Below are positions 30,478 through 34,837 of a stretch of 34,837 nt of DNA, in pieces. The position numbers and the translations under genes are program-made. Each line of letters opens with the position of its first letter. The first letter of the stretch is position 1. Origin of the DNA: a virus; the IMG/VR virus record IMGVR_UViG_3300030108_000549, positions 1 to 34,837 of that record; one strand, 5' to 3'. The notes under the pieces were generated by a model that searched no databases, was not told where the DNA came from, and was given only the letters and a program-made list of their open reading frames with translations.

Positions 30478-32967
30478 TTATGTTCCGAAAGAGAACGCAG
30501 TTGGTTGTTTGACGGCGAAATCTACGTCTTGTAACGCGATTATTCTTACGCTACCGCTTGTTGCGTTTGCGTATGGATCTACTGTTAGATCTAAACCAGA
30601 CCACATACCAATTACAAACTGTGAGAAGTCTCCGAAGAGTACATCGTTGTTTGCAAGCTGATTAGAAACAATAGCGGGATAGCCATTAATTTCATTGTTC
30701 TCAAAAACAAACTGACCTGTGTTTGTAGCCTTTTCTGTTGACTTCAAAGCACCTCTAGCAGAAGCGTTAATTAGGTAGTACATATTCGCTACATCAGCGT
30801 TTGCTGCCGCAACATCTGTCTCAAGTGCTATGTACTCAGCAAATGTACCAAATGTAGTAATTGTTGATGTACCTACACCAGTTGTATCTTTAATACCTAG
30901 TGGCTCGTTGGAACTACCAGAACCATAAATCGCTGCGTTATCTAGCTTTGTGGCAATAACTTTAGCTATATCGTCCCGAATCATAGCTTCAACATCTATA
31001 GAAGATTGAAGTAAAAGTCTTCTAGAGTAGTCAACGAATGCACCAATCGTCTTAGGTGTCATATTGACCTGGTCAAACGCCTGTTGGCTCTCAGTTGGAG
31101 CGCCAGACTCACCTACAAAATACGCAGTTGATGTAGATGTCATCCTGGGTATGCTTACGTTTCCGCTCAATCCGGTCAACATTGTTGGGTTAGTAGCCAT
31201 AACCGCCATTCTCTTACGAAGAATGTCAATAAATGATCCAGCAAGTAGTTCTGTAGGAACTAAGTTACCACCAGCAGTTGCTGTACCTACGTTTAAGTCT
31301 CTTCTAAGAACCTCGTTAGGAACAAGGATTCCGTTTGCTGGCTTCTCATATTTTTTAGAAGCTGCATCAGATACCTCTCTCTCGAAAGCTGCTGCCTCTT
31401 GTGCAGCGCGATCTGTTGGGTTTGCTAAAGCATTTAATGCTCTTAGGAAAGAGAATTGCTTAATTTCTTTTTGGTCTAAGCCAACGTCATTTGTTGTCAT
31501 GTCAGTAGAACGAATTGGGGAATTACTTACCTCTGCCTTGTTTTTTACAAGGTCAAGGATTGCTGCTTTTGCTTCTTCTGGGGATTTATTTCCTCTGATT
31601 AAGCTATCAGCAAGCTCTTCTGCTCCATACTTTCCAAATTCACGACATAGAGAAGTGATTGATGCTGTACGAGCATTATTTTCATCAATAGCACGTTGAA
31701 CTTCGGCCTTGATATCGATCTCTACGGCTTCTGCCGTATCAACCGCAGTTTCTTGTTTAGTTGATTCTTCCATTGTACGAACCGAGGGTGATGCGGTTTC
31801 AACCGCAGAATTTATCTCCTCAAGAGGAGACTTATCTTCCATACTAATACTATTACCTTGTGAGGGTTCTATCAAACTTCTACCAAAACCAATTGTGGGA
31901 TCTGCTGGAACTGTAACAACCGATAATTCGTGTACACTCCAGCTTCTAGCGAGCATTCCATCTTCTGTTTCGTCAATATCATTTATTTGATATCCAAAAC
32001 TTATACCGCGTAAGATTCCATCCTTGACATCTTCTAAGATTTCAGAAGCAAATTTATTACGAGAAAAGCGAATCTTCGCATAGCCGCGCTTAGTTTCTGA
32101 GTCAATTCTCGCACTTTCCACTACCCCTATGGGTTTGTTCATGTCGTGATTAAAGAGAACAGCACCGCCGTCATTTAATCGAGATAAATCTGCCGCGCCC
32201 TCATCGTGGCTTAATATTTCGTTACCAAAATATCGTTTTACTGGATATTCAGAACTAAAAGGAAACTCAAATGTGCGTGATTTCACATTTTTAAAGTCCG
32301 TAACCTCTTTACGCTCAAATTTATCTCCAGCATCAATTGTTCTAATCGCCGCAATTTTTGTAAGTGTCGAAAATTTGTGGCCGACCTTTCTATCGGTAGC
32401 CTCCCCATTTCGATACAAAGTAATAAGTGCCGCAGGGTCATCTGCTGTACCAGTAATAGTAAAAGAACTATCAGGCACATCAATTGAACCATCTCTTACG
32501 ATGCGATCAATTTTACCTCTAGCTCGACCACCACTAGAATTCCAAGATACAAAATCACCGACTTTCAGACCATCGGGTTCTGCTCTTTCTTCAACTGTTT
32601 TGGTTTCTTCAGTCATAGAACGCTCCCTAGCTTTTTTGATTGCATTAGACTTAGATTTAGCCCAAGTCATTCCGGAATCCGATCCCCAAGCGCTCCAGGC
32701 CACTCTCCCTCTTGAGGGATAGCCTTCTTCGCCGGAGTTGAACCCCTTGCCTGATTTGTCACTTAAATGTCGAGCAAACCATGCATTCATTGTAATAACA
32801 GTATCAGGTGATAGCTCATTTCCGCTTAATATTTGTGTTGCTCTTCTCGCAGCATCATCAGTTCCCCCTGCTCTACCTTCTTTTTTCCATTTCCTATATT
32901 GCTTGGCAGCACTCCTCATTGCCTCTGTAGGCATTAAATTTATTTCAGTTCCGTTTACATTTGCCAT
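30478..32967 (-). CDS. Fused Tudor - prohead protease - scaffold - major capsid polyprotein
   Basis: 829 aa, four parts in one chain. Residues 1-120: an N-terminal domain of unknown role (RRATQILSGNELSPDTVITM, SRGRVAWSAWGSDSG). Residues about 132-206: a DUF2945/HVA1 Tudor-like domain (LKVGDFVSWNSSGGRARGKI, VGHKFSTL). Residues about 221-365: HK97-type prohead protease with NHD (H274), GISFGY (S323) and H346. Residues about 370-495: acidic helical scaffold or delta region. Residues about 495-829: HK97-fold major capsid protein (TATAGGNLVPTELLAG, ESGAPTESQQAFDQVNMTPK). Self-cleavage must release the capsid subunit. It lies 2 nt after the portal. Confidence 0.9.
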   Translation of the reverse strand: MANVNGTEINLMPTEAMRSAAKQYRKWKKEGRAGGTDDAARRATQILSGNELSPDTVITMNAWFARHLSDKSGKGFNSGEEGYPSRGRVAWSAWGSDSGMTWAKSKSNAIKKARERSMTEETKTVEERAEPDGLKVGDFVSWNSSGGRARGKIDRIVRDGSIDVPDSSFTITGTADDPAALITLYRNGEATDRKVGHKFSTLTKIAAIRTIDAGDKFERKEVTDFKNVKSRTFEFPFSSEYPVKRYFGNEILSHDEGAADLSRLNDGGAVLFNHDMNKPIGVVESARIDSETKRGYAKIRFSRNKFASEILEDVKDGILRGISFGYQINDIDETEDGMLARSWSVHELSVVTVPADPTIGFGRSLIEPSQGNSISMEDKSPLEEINSAVETASPSVRTMEESTKQETAVDTAEAVEIDIKAEVQRAIDENNARTASITSLCREFGKYGAEELADSLIRGNKSPEEAKAAILDLVKNKAEVSNSPIRSTDMTTNDVGLDQKEIKQFSFLRALNALANPTDRAAQEAAAFEREVSDAASKKYEKPANGILVPNEVLRRDLNVGTATAGGNLVPTELLAGSFIDILRKRMAVMATNPTMLTGLSGNVSIPRMTSTSTAYFVGESGAPTESQQAFDQVNMTPKTIGAFVDYSRRLLLQSSIDVEAMIRDDIAKVIATKLDNAAIYGSGSSNEPLGIKDTTGVGTSTITTFGTFAEYIALETDVAAANADVANMYYLINASARGALKSTEKATNTGQFVFENNEINGYPAIVSNQLANNDVLFGDFSQFVIGMWSGLDLTVDPYANATSGSVRIIALQDVDFAVKQPTAFSFGT

Positions 32968-32969
32968 AG

Positions 32970-34529
32970 TTAACTAGACTTTTTACGTTTTCTAGACCTT
33001 GCTGGTTGTTCTGGTTGATTAGGAGATAGATCAAGCGACATTTGCCCCATCTCTACTTCAAGATCTAGATCTTTGTCTAATGTTACACCTAACCCCTTGG
33101 CAACCTCTTGCTCTCTTGCTATTTCGGAAACAATATCATCATAATCGCCGCCATTTGTCTGTGCTATGACTTGTGACTTAGTCATGTAACCAGCTTGTTC
33201 TGCTTCCCTGTAAGCTTTTATTTCTTTAAGCGGATCAACATAATGTTGTGCTGGTGGAGTCCATCTTGGTTTGCAATATCTTTTTGAATTAGACGCATAA
33301 TCAGGAAAATCTATAACACCAGATAAAACTGCAAGATCTAACCATTCTTTAAAAATACGAAAATGAAAATTATCAATTATATATTTCTGACAAAACTTCC
33401 AATGTTCTCTGTCCTCTAACAAACTAAGTCTTGAACTTGAATAATTAGTTTCACTAAAATCTTTACTAATTGTTTCAAAGCTACAGCCAATTCCGGTCGC
33501 GAAACGCCTAATTTTGTTTTTTACAAACATCTCATATTGCTGACTTGGATAATCAATGTCAGGAACAGTAACAGATTCGTTAGGCATAAGATAACGAAAA
33601 GTACCAGGCTCAAAGGATTGTATGCGTTGATTGTTCTGGACATCATCTCCAATTAGTTCTCCTTGATCGTTTTGGATAAATCCCATAATGCTTGCACCGG
33701 CCCTTGCTCTAATAACGGCAGCTTCTTCATAACCTTGTAATTGGTGCATATCAGCCATAACACTATGAAACCAAGGTACACCTCTATTTTGGCCAGGTCT
33801 TTCTGGTAAGAATAAATGGATAATATCTTCTGCTGGTATAAAAATATGTAGCTTTCGGTTTGCAGAGTAATCTAGATAATAAGCATCGCCAGGGTGTTTA
33901 GTTAGTATCGCGTAACGTAAAGCTCTGCCCCACTCATCGACCTCAACACCATTACGCCATTCGTTATTTTTATTGAGTGTTTTGCCGTCATATTCTTCAT
34001 CAAGCAAATCACTTTCAATCATTTGCAAAGCAAGTGGAACTTCAGAATTACCAAATGGTTTTCTAACAATCCTAAATATTGCTTCTCCTGATTCACATAA
34101 TGCACCAGCGGCCAACCATTCAAATTGATGAAAACTATACTTTCCAGCACAATCACAACTATCTGCCTGTGACCATTCTGACCATGCTTCCTCAATAATA
34201 TTATTTACTCTTTGATCTCTCTTGCCACCTCTTTGTTGTACAACAAGAGATTGAAACTTCATGCCATTGCCAACAATATTTATTTGTGTTGTACGTTTTG
34301 CTTGCCTAGCATAAGGATTGTTTCTTACTAATTCTCTTGATCTATCTCTTAGCTTACGCAAACTATTGCGTATTTCGGCATCAGCGCTTAACTGGCTACT
34401 CATCCAATCGGAGGTAAGCCTTGATACTAATGCACCTTGATATGCTCGTAAATTTTTTAGTGGGTTAGCTTTAGTGCCAAAACCTAAAACACGTTTTACC
34501 GCAGAACTGATGTTTGATCTTATTCCCAT
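32970..34529 (-). CDS. Portal protein, lambda B-like
   Basis: 519 aa, close to lambda B (533). Conserved segments: RDRSRELVRNNPYARQAKRT, ICESGEAIFR-like ALCESGEAIFRIVRKPFG, IHLFLPERPGQNRGVPWFHS and GIGCSFETISKDFSETNYSS. Forms the dodecameric ring at one capsid vertex for DNA packaging and tail joining. The C-terminus is basic (QPARSRKRKKSS). The start overlaps the upstream gpW-like stop (TAATG). Confidence 0.95.
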   Translation of the reverse strand: MGIRSNISSAVKRVLGFGTKANPLKNLRAYQGALVSRLTSDWMSSQLSADAEIRNSLRKLRDRSRELVRNNPYARQAKRTTQINIVGNGMKFQSLVVQQRGGKRDQRVNNIIEEAWSEWSQADSCDCAGKYSFHQFEWLAAGALCESGEAIFRIVRKPFGNSEVPLALQMIESDLLDEEYDGKTLNKNNEWRNGVEVDEWGRALRYAILTKHPGDAYYLDYSANRKLHIFIPAEDIIHLFLPERPGQNRGVPWFHSVMADMHQLQGYEEAAVIRARAGASIMGFIQNDQGELIGDDVQNNQRIQSFEPGTFRYLMPNESVTVPDIDYPSQQYEMFVKNKIRRFATGIGCSFETISKDFSETNYSSSRLSLLEDREHWKFCQKYIIDNFHFRIFKEWLDLAVLSGVIDFPDYASNSKRYCKPRWTPPAQHYVDPLKEIKAYREAEQAGYMTKSQVIAQTNGGDYDDIVSEIAREQEVAKGLGVTLDKDLDLEVEMGQMSLDLSPNQPEQPARSRKRKKSS

Positions 34530-34837
34530 TAGTATGCTCCGTTAAAACGTACAAATGTAGCTCTTGGATTACCAAGACCATTAGCAATCATTTCTGCTTG
34601 TTTTTCTCGCACAAGTTCTGCTTTATATCTACTCTCTAATTGTATAAGCTCAGAAAGCTCATATTTTTTTGCTGTTCTTGTTCCAATCTTATATTCCTGT
34701 ATTGCACCACCGCTAATAATGTTTCTTATTGCTGCTTGTATCGTTGCTAAGTCTTTTTCTACTTGACTACGTCCATCGTAGTTAACAGCAGTTCCAGAAT
34801 ATTCTAGTGATTCTAAAACCTTAAACTGTCCTGTATA
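34529..34837 (-). CDS. gpW-like head-tail joining protein (5' end outside window)
   Basis: Open from the right window edge to TAA at 34531-34529; 102 residues visible, so longer than lambda gpW (68). The segment DLATIQAAIRNIISGGAIQEY followed by TAKKYELSELIQLESRYKAE has the gpW pattern of two helices around a beta hairpin. The preceding visible part (YTGQFKVLESLEYSGTAVNY) may belong to an upstream extension of unknown role. It sits directly before the portal gene, as in lambda. Confidence 0.7.
   Translation of the reverse strand, partial: YTGQFKVLESLEYSGTAVNYDGRSQVEKDLATIQAAIRNIISGGAIQEYKIGTRTAKKYELSELIQLESRYKAELVREKQAEMIANGLGNPRATFVRFNGAY

Noticed and set aside
31064-32722. Long plus-strand ORFs within the capsid gene
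   Set aside because: Antisense shadows of a well-supported capsid polyprotein.

Overview
The window is a stretch of an AT-rich, tailed double-stranded DNA phage genome. It is most likely a lytic marine siphovirus of a picocyanobacterium or a similar pelagic bacterium; the host is inferred. The evidence is a complete lambda-order head and tail morphogenesis module on the minus strand, a long block of fibre genes with the 'IYHDGSNSY'-type repeats familiar from cyanophages, three separate 2-oxoglutarate/Fe(II) oxygenases, and several small zinc-ribbon and membrane proteins of the kind seen in marine phages. I see no integrase, tRNA gene, rRNA, CRISPR array or insertion sequence.

Left arm (1-4773, mostly plus strand). 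It begins with the 3' part of a gene whose product ends in an SSB-type acidic tip, followed by a terminator and a sigma70-like promoter. A run of small, tightly coupled, mostly unrecognised genes follows. A short leftward cluster (2689-3466) encodes a 53-aa protein, an NrdR-like zinc ribbon without the ATP-cone, and a 94-aa protein. Its probable leader contains a 107-nt multi-stem element closed by a 7-bp stem. The adjoining 285-bp intergenic region holds a palindromic operator-like site, a perfect TATAAT and a 10-bp hairpin at the predicted 5' end of the rightward transcript. Next come an unknown gene and a papain-like-fold candidate protein. Two strong terminators then flank a 46-nt hairpin that may be a small RNA.

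Middle (4772-10034). A 2OG oxygenase and a one-TM coiled-coil protein run leftward, divergent from a holin-like gene and three secreted-protein genes. Facing these is a leftward group: a 54-aa coiled-coil protein, two more 2OG oxygenases, a small membrane protein, a zinc-ribbon protein and a proline-rich membrane-anchored protein. A 43-aa membrane-peptide ORF on the plus strand sits inside this group, its start codon overlapping a minus-strand start.

Right arm (10096-34837, all minus strand, transcribed right to left). The order is gpW-like connector (cut by the window edge), portal, a fused Tudor-protease-scaffold-major capsid polyprotein, HeH-domain protein, head structural protein, FII-like connector, tail terminator, 50-aa protein, tail tube, G and G-T chaperones joined by a -1 frameshift at A_AAA_AAC, tape measure, M, L, K, I, J, then six fibre or tail-accessory genes including two with collar domains and one with an S74 autoprotease domain. 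Terminase would be expected just beyond the right edge. Late genes often have strong AGGAGG-like ribosome-binding sites and mostly abut or overlap by ATGA or TAATG. An intrinsic-terminator-like hairpin follows the capsid group and a hairpin follows the tail tube gene, which suggests stepwise lowering of expression after the most abundant structural proteins. Several real genes are shorter than 60 codons and are listed with explicit coordinates.
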